Positions 32,968-40,288 of a DNA stretch of 46,211 nt are shown in pieces (position 1 is the first letter of the stretch; every line of letters starts with the position of its first letter). Source of the DNA: Bacteroidales bacterium. Its GTDB lineage: Bacteria; Bacteroidota; Bacteroidia; Bacteroidales; UBA932. The stretch covers positions 1 to 46,211 of the forward strand of contig JAFYEM010000056.1 in assembly GCA_017544265.1 (NCBI GenBank). Direction: 5' to 3'. The position numbers and the translations under genes were made by a program. Below the pieces are notes generated by a model. It had not been told where the DNA came from. It made no database searches and saw nothing but the letters and a program-made list of their open reading frames with translations.

Positions 32968-35900
32968 CTATATGCCGACATTGATATTCTCGGGCGTTCC
33001 TTCGTCGTTGACGGCCGTCACTTCCACCTTGATGTCGGAGAGGTTGAGGCAGCAGATGGAACTGGAATAGCTTGTTGAGGCCTGTGCGCCCACGACAACG
33101 CGGTCATCCTTCCGTATCAGCATATTCTTATACGTCTTTGTCTCCCAGACATCATCACTCGCGACGGTAAAATTGTTGTATATCGTCGCCGGGCGGTCAT
33201 TGGGCCAGGAAAAATCAGAGGTGTTCTCATTCTGCATATTGGCTCCGCCGCCATTGGCTCCGCTGTTGGAAGTGTTGCTGAGTATGCCGACGGCATGCTT
33301 TCCGGAGCAGGAGGTCTTGCCTTTGCGCACAGTCAAGGTAATGGTCACCGTGGCAACCTTGCCTTCCGGAACCGGGAACGGCGGCGTAAGGATCCAGGCC
33401 TTCTGGTTATTGCTGAACGTACCCAGAGTTACGTAACCGGGATGGATCATTACTCTTGCGTCAGTTCCGGCATCGCGGGCCCATTTGTTCAGGCGGCTGG
33501 AAGCAAAGGCGGAAGAAGTGAAGAGTTGGTAGGCGCCGTTGCTTTCCGAGAACTTCACGGGAGTCGTGCCCCTGTCTGTAAAGCTTGACGGCGAAGACGG
33601 TGCTTCAAGACCGACGGAGCCGGTGCCATATTCGAAGTCCCAAACAAACAGCGAGAAGTCCTCGGCAAGTACAACGCCAGGCTCAGTGATGGAGGAAGGC
33701 ATAGTGACTACAGTGAAGGCGAGTGTCTTGGCGGCAATCACTTCCGACTCCTGGTTGGAGCCATCGATCACCTTCAAGAAGTAAGGGGTGTTCTGCTCAA
33801 GGCCGGCGAAAATGAACTTAGGATACTTCCCGCTCCGCCAAAGCGTCTGTCCGGCGGAACCGGAAGGGAATGTATAGGACTGAACCGGCGTCGTGCATTC
33901 GGCGTCGCTATAAAGCGTAGCCGTGTAGCCGATCTGGTTGTCCGTATTCTCAGCGCCGCCTTCGTTCCAGGTGAAAGCAAGGGTGGAAGATGTCCGTTCA
34001 AGTACGGATACCCTGATGGGAACATCCTCGATTGCAGTAACCTCCACCTTGATGTCGCTGATGAACACACGTCCCTTGGAACTGGATGAACCCTCCGCGG
34101 CACCGAAGGTGATGCGGTCTCCCGGAAGGACGGTCAGTCCCTCGGCGGTAACCGTCGTCCACTCTGTTCCGAGCGCTACGGTCTGGTACTTGTCAGACGT
34201 GCCGCCCGCCGGCCAGCTGAAGTTCGCGGCATAGCCGCTCACATTGGCCTCGTCTGCGTTGAGCACGGCAATTCCCCAGCTGTTCTCCTGGCTGGAATTG
34301 TACTTCGCGGCAGTGACGGTCACGTTGACTATGGCCTTCTTGCCTTCCGGCACCGTAAACTGCGGTGTCAGTATCCAGCCCTTGCCGTCGGACTTACCCA
34401 TCTTGAGGTATCCGCAGTGGTAATAGACATTGCTGTCGTAGGCCCAATCCGCAAGGCGGCTGGAGGCAAGCGGCGCCGTGGTGGTCATCTTGACCTCACC
34501 GGCGGTGCTGTTGCCCGCAACATAATTCTTCACATCCGTTGAAGAGAAGGAAGATGTCGTGTTGGGAACGAATCCGGCCGCACCGGAGAGCATATCGGAG
34601 TGCCAGAGGAGCTCACCGAAGTCTTCGGCGAGAGCGACGCCCGTAGAAGTAATGGAAGCAGGCATCGGCACGATGCTGAACGCTTCGGTAGTTGCGGAAG
34701 CGACGTTGGACTCAATGCTGTCAGTCGTATCCGCCACCTTAAGATAATAGGTAGTGGCAGGGGTCAGGCCGCCGAATACGAATTTCGGCTGGGAACTACT
34801 CCAGCAGGCGTCTGAGGCCGGGATGTCGAAGGAAGCGACCTGAGCCGTGCAGGCGGCATCGCTGTAAAGGCTTGCCGTGAATGCGTGGGAAGGATCCCCG
34901 CTCCAGGAGAAGGGCAGTGTCGAAGAGGTCGCACCTTCTGCGGCAAAGGCGAAGAACGACGAGTTCGAAAGCGCCTTGACTTCCACGGAGATATCATCGA
35001 AAAGGACACGGGCCTTAGAATTGCTGCCGCTTTTGGTGCGTCCGAATGCTATCCTGTCGCCTCTCTGCAGCCTCATACCACTCACTGTCACTGTTTCCCA
35101 TGGAGAGGATTCATCCCTGTGTTTAGCAGTGGAAACTACCCTGTAGAGAGAGGCGTCATTTACATCCGGCCAGGTGAAGTCTGACTGGCGTCCGCCCTTG
35201 TCTCCGTCTTCGCTGACCACGCAGACCATAAAGTCATCGGACTGGTCTGCATTGTATTTTGTGAAACTGACGGTAACATCGGCAAGCGCCGTTTTGCCGT
35301 CCTCGATGGGGAATTCAGGAGTAAGGGCGAAGCCGTAAGTGCTGCTGGTTCCAAGTTTCAGATATCCGGGGTGAATGTAAACCTTGCCTTCGGACAGCCA
35401 GTCGGCAAGGCGGCTGTTGGCGATAGCCGTGGAGAAATTACCGGTGCTGCGGAAATCCTTCTCGTCAGGATTGATTGTCGCTCCGGACAGTGAACGGTTG
35501 GAGAAACTGCTCTGGTCGGAAGGAATAAATCCGACGCCGTTTTTAACGTAATCCGTTCCCCATGCATATTCGCCGAAATCCTCAGCATAGACAACTGCGG
35601 GGGCGGTAATATCCGACGTCGGCATCGGGACCACGGTAAACGCCTTGGTGCTTTCAGCGACCGGATCGCTCATTGCACCAGAGGTGGGATCCTCGACCTT
35701 GAACCAGTAGTCGGTTCCGGGGGCGAGACCGGCGATGGCAAAGCGCGGAGCTTCACCGACTATCCACTCTGCTGAAGCAGGCAGGTCGTAGCTTGCGAAT
35801 TCAGAAGCGCATGCGCTGTCGGTATAGACATGGATTCTCCAGGGCTTCTTGCTGTCGTTGGCAGGATTGGAACCATGCCAGCGGAGAGTGATGACTGAAG

Positions 35901-36762
35901 AATTGACGCTCCAGTGACCGGTGATGGTAACTGCTGAAGGTACGTAGGCAGGGGCCGTAATCGGATACAGTGTACTCGCTGCGGCGGTGAAGGCTGAAGT
36001 GCGGGAGAAAGCCATGGTGGTGCCGTCAGACGCGCTGATGACAAAGCGGAGACCGCTCGCATAATTCTGCGCAGGAATCGCCAGTGTAATCGGAGTGCCG
36101 AACGGGATACCGCCGGAAGGAGCCGCAACCTCTACATAATTGTTCTCGCCGCCGGAAAGGGACGAGAAGTCGGTCGTAAAGGCACCGCTCATCTTTTCCG
36201 TACCCAGAGCCTCCAGTTTGACGGAGGTGATGTTCAGTGATCCCTCGGCCGGGGCGGTCGGGGTGATCTTGAAGAGCGACATCATCGGGTTGAAGCTCAG
36301 CAAGGTAGAATTGGAAGTGCCGAGCATTATGTAAGCGGCGGGATCGTGCTGCCCGGCTACATAGGTCTGCTGAGCGGGAACGGTGACCGTCGCTGCTCCG
36401 GCGGAATAGCCGGAAATTGCAGAGGCAGGTGAAGCTGAATAATACGGTGCCGAAGATGTTCCGGAAATGGAGAACTGGGCATAATTGGTGCCGACGAAAC
36501 CATCGCCGTCCTCAAGCGCTGCGCTCAGGTTGCCGTTTACGCTGATAACGTCGCCAGCCTGCCATAGGGTAGGGTAGCCGTCTGCACCCTTCTCTCCGAG
36601 GTAAACCTTTGTCTCGGGGAGGGATGCCTTGAATACCATGATAGTGGCTTCAGGGGAATCGGCTTCCGTTGTCACTTCTGGGCTGTTATCCTGAATTTCT
36701 TTGGTGCAGGAAAAAGCAAGAGCAAGGGCAAGAAGGCTTGCAAGCAAAAGAATCTTTTTCAT
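32968..36762 (-). CDS. Giant modular surface lipoprotein, twin of the 27187 protein
   Basis: From the ATG at 36762 it has 1264 residues: MKKILLLASLLALALAFSC gives the lipobox Cys19. An alternative ATG at 36774 adds MTTA and would sit two bases from the stop of the 51-residue gene. The layout matches the 27187 protein: a fimbrillin-like domain (ETKVYLGEKGADGYPTLWQAGDVISVNG), then three fibronectin-like plus AEDF units with VVYAEDFGEYAW, VALAEDFGELLW and VVLAEDFSLFVW, and the motifs SRLADW, HPGYLKLG or HCGYLKMG, and TPEFPI. The two proteins are clearly paralogous along their full length, with the closest likeness in units 1 and 2, while the third unit resembles the module of the 24623 protein. 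Role inferred as glycan or surface binding. Confidence 0.8.
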   Translation of the reverse strand: MKKILLLASLLALALAFSCTKEIQDNSPEVTTEADSPEATIMVFKASLPETKVYLGEKGADGYPTLWQAGDVISVNGNLSAALEDGDGFVGTNYAQFSISGTSSAPYYSASPASAISGYSAGAATVTVPAQQTYVAGQHDPAAYIMLGTSNSTLLSFNPMMSLFKITPTAPAEGSLNITSVKLEALGTEKMSGAFTTDFSSLSGGENNYVEVAAPSGGIPFGTPITLAIPAQNYASGLRFVISASDGTTMAFSRTSAFTAAASTLYPITAPAYVPSAVTITGHWSVNSSVITLRWHGSNPANDSKKPWRIHVYTDSACASEFASYDLPASAEWIVGEAPRFAIAGLAPGTDYWFKVEDPTSGAMSDPVAESTKAFTVVPMPTSDITAPAVVYAEDFGEYAWGTDYVKNGVGFIPSDQSSFSNRSLSGATINPDEKDFRSTGNFSTAIANSRLADWLSEGKVYIHPGYLKLGTSSTYGFALTPEFPIEDGKTALADVTVSFTKYNADQSDDFMVCVVSEDGDKGGRQSDFTWPDVNDASLYRVVSTAKHRDESSPWETVTVSGMRLQRGDRIAFGRTKSGSNSKARVLFDDISVEVKALSNSSFFAFAAEGATSSTLPFSWSGDPSHAFTASLYSDAACTAQVASFDIPASDACWSSSQPKFVFGGLTPATTYYLKVADTTDSIESNVASATTEAFSIVPMPASITSTGVALAEDFGELLWHSDMLSGAAGFVPNTTSSFSSTDVKNYVAGNSTAGEVKMTTTAPLASSRLADWAYDSNVYYHCGYLKMGKSDGKGWILTPQFTVPEGKKAIVNVTVTAAKYNSSQENSWGIAVLNADEANVSGYAANFSWPAGGTSDKYQTVALGTEWTTVTAEGLTVLPGDRITFGAAEGSSSSKGRVFISDIKVEVTAIEDVPIRVSVLERTSSTLAFTWNEGGAENTDNQIGYTATLYSDAECTTPVQSYTFPSGSAGQTLWRSGKYPKFIFAGLEQNTPYFLKVIDGSNQESEVIAAKTLAFTVVTMPSSITEPGVVLAEDFSLFVWDFEYGTGSVGLEAPSSPSSFTDRGTTPVKFSESNGAYQLFTSSAFASSRLNKWARDAGTDARVMIHPGYVTLGTFSNNQKAWILTPPFPVPEGKVATVTITLTVRKGKTSCSGKHAVGILSNTSNSGANGGGANMQNENTSDFSWPNDRPATIYNNFTVASDDVWETKTYKNMLIRKDDRVVVGAQASTSYSSSICCLNLSDIKVEVTAVNDEGTPENINVGI

Positions 36763-36775
36763 CGCCGTCGTCATT

Positions 36776-36931
36776 TTAGTTGAACCATTCGTCTTCGCCG
36801 GCATCTCCTTCACCGACGTTGCCAAGTTGCCCGCTTTCCAGGAAGTTCTTCTCGGATTTGAGAAAGATGAGTTCTGCTTCGGGGCGGCTGTAGGAAGCAG
36901 GAGCCTTCACTTCAAAGGTTTTGTGTATCAT
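36776..36931 (-). CDS. 51-residue peptide preceding a giant modular lipoprotein (copy 2)
   Basis: ATG at 36931 to TAA at 36776 encodes 51 residues, the same length as copy 1 at 27028. It reads EVKAPASYSRPE, then EKNFLESGQLGNVG and an acidic end EGDAGEDEWFN. It has no signal peptide or membrane segment. Shared with copy 1 are the Pro-containing N-terminal block followed by Arg, the 'L.SG' in the middle and the EDAG..EW tail. It is the first gene of the leftward operon: operator site 4 ends 22 bases before its ATG, and the next gene starts within 2-14 bases of its stop. It may be a small cytoplasmic partner, a secreted peptide using the tail as signal, or a regulatory leader; the sequence does not decide. 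Confidence 0.7.
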   Translation of the reverse strand: MIHKTFEVKAPASYSRPEAELIFLKSEKNFLESGQLGNVGEGDAGEDEWFN

Positions 36932-36952
36932 AACTCAAATAATTTTCCAAAT

Positions 36953-36970
36953 AGTGTGTGCGCACACACT
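36953..36970. promoter_or_regulatory. Putative LacI-family operator, site 4, perfect palindrome in the leader
   Basis: AGTGTGTGCGCACACACT is a perfect 18-bp palindrome with central CG. It lies in the leader, about 18-35 bases after the expected start of transcription (near 36988), and 59 bases centre to centre... from site 5 it is about 68 bases away, so the pair straddles the promoter as sites 2 and 3 do. Confidence 0.75.
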
Positions 36971-36993
36971 TTAATAAATTCATTTCAACGCGG

Positions 36994-37001
36994 CAAATAT
37001 A
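36994..37001 (-). promoter_or_regulatory. Putative -7 box (TATATTTG) of the 51-residue peptide/giant lipoprotein operon
   Basis: Minus-strand TATATTTG, an exact TAnnTTTG match, 62 bases before the ATG at 36931. No TTG is present 19-21 bases upstream; operator site 5 occupies that place instead. Confidence 0.55.
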
Positions 37002-37021
37002 AGAATAATTTTCCGTATATT

Positions 37022-37037
37022 TTGTGTGCGCGCACAT
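37022..37037. promoter_or_regulatory. Putative LacI-family operator, site 5
   Basis: TTGTGTGCGCGCACAT, one mismatch per half to ATGTGTGCGCACACAT. It lies 20 bases upstream of the -7 box of the leftward operon, where a -33 element would be, and about 46 bases beyond the end of the LacI-family gene. Confidence 0.65.
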
Positions 37038-37083
37038 TTTTGGGCAACTTTTTCTTCACTGCGGCTTCCTAGCTGTCTGGAAA

Positions 37084-38151
37084 TTACAGTTCTTCTGTCC
37101 AGAAATCGATGTTTTCGCGTAAGACTATATCTATTGGCAGATACTCCCGGAGCGTATGGTCAGGGACTCCGTAGAGCAGATAGTGCAGCATGGACTCCAC
37201 TGCGTTGAAGCCCTGCCGCTCCGGATGCTGGTTTATCAGGAAGTCCAGCGAGCCTTCGCGTATGCAGCGCTCATTTCCGCTTGTTACGTCGAAGCCGCCT
37301 ATTACCGGCCGGCCGCGCCTGCCCTTCAGGGCGTCGGAAATAAGATAGCCGGTCGATATGACTACGGCGACACCGCCGACCCCGGGATTTGCCTTGATGA
37401 ATGAACGTATTTCTTCGTGGGCCTCATCCGGGCTGCCCGCAGTGAAACTTACCTCGCGCAGAGTCCTTTCCCTGTCGTGCTCCTTGAAAAACGCCTTGAA
37501 GGCCGCAAGGCGGATAGCCGAGTTGTTGGACATCTGGGTGCCTATTCGCCTGGGCAGCAGCAGTGCCAGTTCCTTTCCTTCGGGGGTAAACCCGTCCATA
37601 AGGCGCGCCATCAGTCGCCCGCAGGTTTCCTGATGGGCCATGTAGGATGCAACCGGATTGGTGTCGGACACTTTTCCGTCCACGAAGACGTATGGGATAT
37701 GCCGCCCGTCAAGGCGGCTGCACAGCTCCCGTGTCTCTTCCACGAAGGTGGTGCCCAGAATGACCGCGGAGCAGTCCATCGCTGCAATCTGCCCGAAGGC
37801 CTCACGGCAGGACAGGGAATTGAACTGGTCGAAGAAGATGTATTCGCTCTTGATGGAGATGTCGCCGTACTCGCGGAATGCTTTGTCGAAGCCCTTGAGG
37901 ACCAGGTCCCAGTATTCTCCTTTCTCCGAAGATGGGATGGACACGACGATCCGGAAGGTCTTGCCGGTCTTCTTGAATGCCACGGCGGAAGTATGGAGGT
38001 TGTATTTGTAATTCTGCTTCTCCAGAACAGCCTGTACGGCGGCCATCGCCGCCTCGGACACCCGGCCGCGGTTATGCAGCACGCGGTCCACGGTCCCTAC
38101 GGAGACTCCGGCGAGTGCTGCAATCTGCTTGATGGTGAGTTGTTGTGACAT
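37084..38151 (-). CDS. LacI-family transcriptional regulator, likely controller of the locus
   Basis: From the ATG at 38151, preceded by AAGGAG, the protein has 355 residues. The N-terminal helix-turn-helix is typical: LTIKQIAALAGVSVGTVDRVLHNRGRVSEAAMAAV (residues 6-39). The hinge helix pattern Y..N..A..L is kept in outline (Tyr50, Ala56), but the Leu that normally intercalates at the central CG is Phe59. From about 65 a periplasmic-binding-like sugar-sensing domain follows (FRIVVSIPSSEKGEYWDLVLKGFDKAF ... IGGFDVTSGNERCIREGSLDFLINQHPERQGFNAVESM). It is the only DNA-binding regulator in the window and is flanked by operator sites 4-5 on one side and 6 on the other. The effector is probably a sugar acid or an intermediate of the adjacent catabolic operon (inference). 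Confidence 0.9.
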   Translation of the reverse strand: MSQQLTIKQIAALAGVSVGTVDRVLHNRGRVSEAAMAAVQAVLEKQNYKYNLHTSAVAFKKTGKTFRIVVSIPSSEKGEYWDLVLKGFDKAFREYGDISIKSEYIFFDQFNSLSCREAFGQIAAMDCSAVILGTTFVEETRELCSRLDGRHIPYVFVDGKVSDTNPVASYMAHQETCGRLMARLMDGFTPEGKELALLLPRRIGTQMSNNSAIRLAAFKAFFKEHDRERTLREVSFTAGSPDEAHEEIRSFIKANPGVGGVAVVISTGYLISDALKGRRGRPVIGGFDVTSGNERCIREGSLDFLINQHPERQGFNAVESMLHYLLYGVPDHTLREYLPIDIVLRENIDFWTEEL

Positions 38152-38169
38152 AAACTCCTTTGCCGACTG

Positions 38170-38201
38170 CAAAGATAAAATAATCTAATGTAAATGCACA
38201 A
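38170..38201 (-). promoter_or_regulatory. Promoter of the LacI-family gene
   Basis: On the minus strand TTG (38201-38199), 21 bases, then TATCTTTG (38177-38170), 18 bases before the ATG at 38151. Operator site 6 is about 60 bases upstream of the -7 box, so autoregulation is possible but would be from a distance. Confidence 0.55.
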
Positions 38202-38215
38202 GTTTGCTGGCTTGA

Positions 38216-38247
38216 TTTGCATTATTATGTTTTTTTATCTATTTTTG
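38216..38247 (+). promoter_or_regulatory. Promoter of the SDR-transporter-kinase-Gnd operon
   Basis: TTTG at 38216-38219, 20 bases, then TATTTTTG at 38240-38247, a full consensus match. Transcription should start near 38254, inside operator site 6, giving a leader of only about 18 bases before the ATG at 38272. Confidence 0.7.
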
Positions 38248-38260
38248 TGTGCGGACACAT
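38245..38260. promoter_or_regulatory. Putative LacI-family operator, site 6, over the start site
   Basis: TTGTGTGCGGACACAT, two mismatches to the consensus. It overlaps the last three bases of the -7 box and covers the expected transcription start, the classic place for repression. Confidence 0.65.
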
Positions 38261-38271
38261 AAACAAGTGAA

Positions 38272-39027
38272 ATGAACGGTTTGAAAGGAAAAGTAGCGGT
38301 CGTTACCGGCGGTTCCCGGGATATCGGCCGGGCCATCTCGATGAAGCTGGCGGCGGAAGGCGCAAAAGTTTGCATCAATTATTGCCACAGTGAAGCCAAG
38401 GCTCAGGAAACTCTGGAAGCAATCCGGAGCCGGGGCGGGGATGCTATCATAGTAAAAGCGGATGTCTCCAGGTCGGAAGATGTAAAAAGGCTGTTCGAGG
38501 AGGCTTCAAAGGCTTTCTGCGGCCGTATAGACATTCTGGTGAATAACGCCGGCGGCATTGTCGGGCGCAAGAAAATCGAGGAGCAGGACGAGCAGTGGTA
38601 CCAGGACCTGATGGACCTGAACTTCAAGAGTTGCTGGCTATGCACCCGCGACGTGCTTCCCTATATGGGCAAAGGCGGCAGCATCGTGAACATTTCTTCC
38701 CAGGCGGCGCGCGACGGCGGCGGCCCCGGCTCGTCTGTCTATGCGTGCGGCAAGGCCGCGATGCTCTGCCATACCCGCGCGATGGCCAAGGAACTCGGTC
38801 CACGCGGCATCCGCGTCAATGCTGTCTGCCCCGGAATGATCAATACTTATTTCCATGACACCTTCACTGCGCCGGAAGGCCGGGAAGCCCTGCACCGCAG
38901 CGCTCCGCTCCGCCGCGAAGGTGAGGCGGCGGAGGTGGCGGACCTCGTCGCTTTCCTCGCCGGCGATGATTCGGCCTATATCACAGGCAACGGCATAGAC
39001 ATCAACGGCGGCTGCTTGTTTTCCTGA
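38272..39027 (+). CDS. Short-chain dehydrogenase/reductase (FabG/KduD/IdnO-like)
   Basis: The 251-residue protein is a classical SDR: the nucleotide motif TGGSRDIGR (residues about 13-21), NNAGG, catalytic Ser143 (NISSQAA), Tyr157 and Lys161 in YACGK, and the usual C-terminal YITGNGIDINGG. The residues after the second strand (INYCHSEAKA) lack the acidic residue that selects NAD, hinting at NADP(H). In this operon it is most likely a sugar-acid oxidoreductase, for example a keto-gluconate reductase or a deoxy-gluconate dehydrogenase, rather than a fatty-acid enzyme. It is the first gene after operator site 6, and its TGA overlaps the next ATG by one base (TGATG). Confidence 0.85.
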   Translation: MNGLKGKVAVVTGGSRDIGRAISMKLAAEGAKVCINYCHSEAKAQETLEAIRSRGGDAIIVKADVSRSEDVKRLFEEASKAFCGRIDILVNNAGGIVGRKKIEEQDEQWYQDLMDLNFKSCWLCTRDVLPYMGKGGSIVNISSQAARDGGGPGSSVYACGKAAMLCHTRAMAKELGPRGIRVNAVCPGMINTYFHDTFTAPEGREALHRSAPLRREGEAAEVADLVAFLAGDDSAYITGNGIDINGGCLFS

Positions 39028-40286
39028 TGAAGAACCTTCTGAAAACGATACTGCGTTGGATTGCGCTGGTGGGGCCCGGGCTTTTTTGTCTGGGCTTTAC
39101 CATCGGTACCGGCAGCGTAACCTCGATGGTCAAGTCCGGCAGCATGTTCGGAACCGGCCTCCTATGGGTGCTCGCCATCAGCGCCTTCTTTACCTGGGTT
39201 ATGACCCATGCCTACGGAAGCTATGGCATCGTGACGGGCGACACCGCCATCCACGGCGTCAAGACGCATCTTAAGGGTGGAAAAATATGGGCCATGATCC
39301 TGATCGCCGGTCTTGTGGTCAGCCAGTGGATCAGCCTTTCCAGCATACTCAACATAACCTCAAATGCCGTATCGGAAGTCCTGTATCTCTGCATACCGGG
39401 ACTGACCCCCGCGGCCAGCTACTGGATCGTGCTCGGGGCGGCCGTCCTGATTGCCGGGGTGGTGTGGACCATACTCAACAAGGGCAATTATTCCAGCTTC
39501 GAGAAGATTCTCTCGGTGCTGGTCACGCTGATGGGCTTCGCCTTCATCCTGTCGATGTTCATCTCCCTCCCATCTCCCGGCACCATCGCCCGCGGATTCG
39601 TTCCGTCCATCCCGGAATCGGCCGACGCCAAACTGTTCATCGCGGCTTTCGTGGGCACGACCATGTCTTCGCCGACCTTCGTAATCAGGCCTATGATTCT
39701 CAAGAGCAAGGGCTGGGGAAAGGGTGACGGCAAACTGCAGCGGCGGGACGCCATAGTGAGCGCTTCGCTGACATTTATAATCAGCGCGTCAATTATGATT
39801 TGTGCTACCGGCGTGCTTTTCACGCGGGGCATTAGGGTCGAGAAGGTCCTGGACATGATCTATGTCCTCGAGCCGGTCGCGGGCCGTTTCGCCGTCGCGC
39901 TCTTCGTCACGGGCCTGCTGAGTGCCGGTCTCTCGTCCATTTTTCCCATTATGATGCTCGCGCCGGAACTCATCAGCGATTACCGCGAAGGGGAAATGAA
40001 GACGGGCACGCCGCTGTTCCGGATTCTCACTGGCATCGCGGCCATCGTCGGGCTTACCATTCCCATACTGGGCACGCAGCCGGTCATCACGCAGATTGCC
40101 TCGCAGGTGACGCTTGTTTTCGTGCTCCCGCTGGTGATACTGTCCATGATCTTCCTTATAAATAAAAAGTCGGTGATGGGCTCTGCCCGTCCCGGCATTG
40201 TCTTCAATATACTGATGGCTTTGGCGCTGGTGTTTGCCTGCATCGTATCCTATACGGGCATCGTCGCGCTCGGCAAATTGCTCTGA
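39027..40286 (+). CDS. Nramp-fold membrane transporter lacking the metal-binding motifs
   Basis: The 419-residue membrane protein has about 11 transmembrane segments. The start GPGLFCLGFTIGTGSVTSMVKSGSMFGTGLLWVL aligns by eye with the first helix region of Nramp transporters (GPGL...DPGN......G...G..LLWVL). The Asp-Pro-Gly-Asn that binds the metal is here Gly-Thr-Gly-Ser. In the sixth-helix region the Met-Pro-His motif is also absent (VGTTMSSPTFVIRP). Both ligand sets of the metal site are therefore missing, while the fold-defining glycines remain. Placed between a dehydrogenase and a sugar-acid kinase and co-translated with them, it probably imports the organic substrate of the operon; that is inference. 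Classical Nramp metal uptake is unlikely. The next gene starts two bases after its stop. Confidence 0.75.
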   Translation: MKNLLKTILRWIALVGPGLFCLGFTIGTGSVTSMVKSGSMFGTGLLWVLAISAFFTWVMTHAYGSYGIVTGDTAIHGVKTHLKGGKIWAMILIAGLVVSQWISLSSILNITSNAVSEVLYLCIPGLTPAASYWIVLGAAVLIAGVVWTILNKGNYSSFEKILSVLVTLMGFAFILSMFISLPSPGTIARGFVPSIPESADAKLFIAAFVGTTMSSPTFVIRPMILKSKGWGKGDGKLQRRDAIVSASLTFIISASIMICATGVLFTRGIRVEKVLDMIYVLEPVAGRFAVALFVTGLLSAGLSSIFPIMMLAPELISDYREGEMKTGTPLFRILTGIAAIVGLTIPILGTQPVITQIASQVTLVFVLPLVILSMIFLINKKSVMGSARPGIVFNILMALALVFACIVSYTGIVALGKLL

Positions 40287-40288
40287 TC

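Noticed and set aside
27187-36762. Insertion sequence or prophage causing the duplicated giant genes
   Set aside because: No transposase, integrase, terminal inverted repeats or tRNA gene was seen; gene duplication is sufficient.
37022-37037. Alternating GCGCGC run taken as a Z-DNA or simple repeat element
   Set aside because: It fits the operator consensus with one mismatch per half and lies at promoter distance, so the operator reading is simpler.
39027-40286. Transporter as an ordinary manganese/iron Nramp (MntH)
   Set aside because: Both metal-binding motifs are missing and the operon is catabolic, so the usual annotation would mislead.
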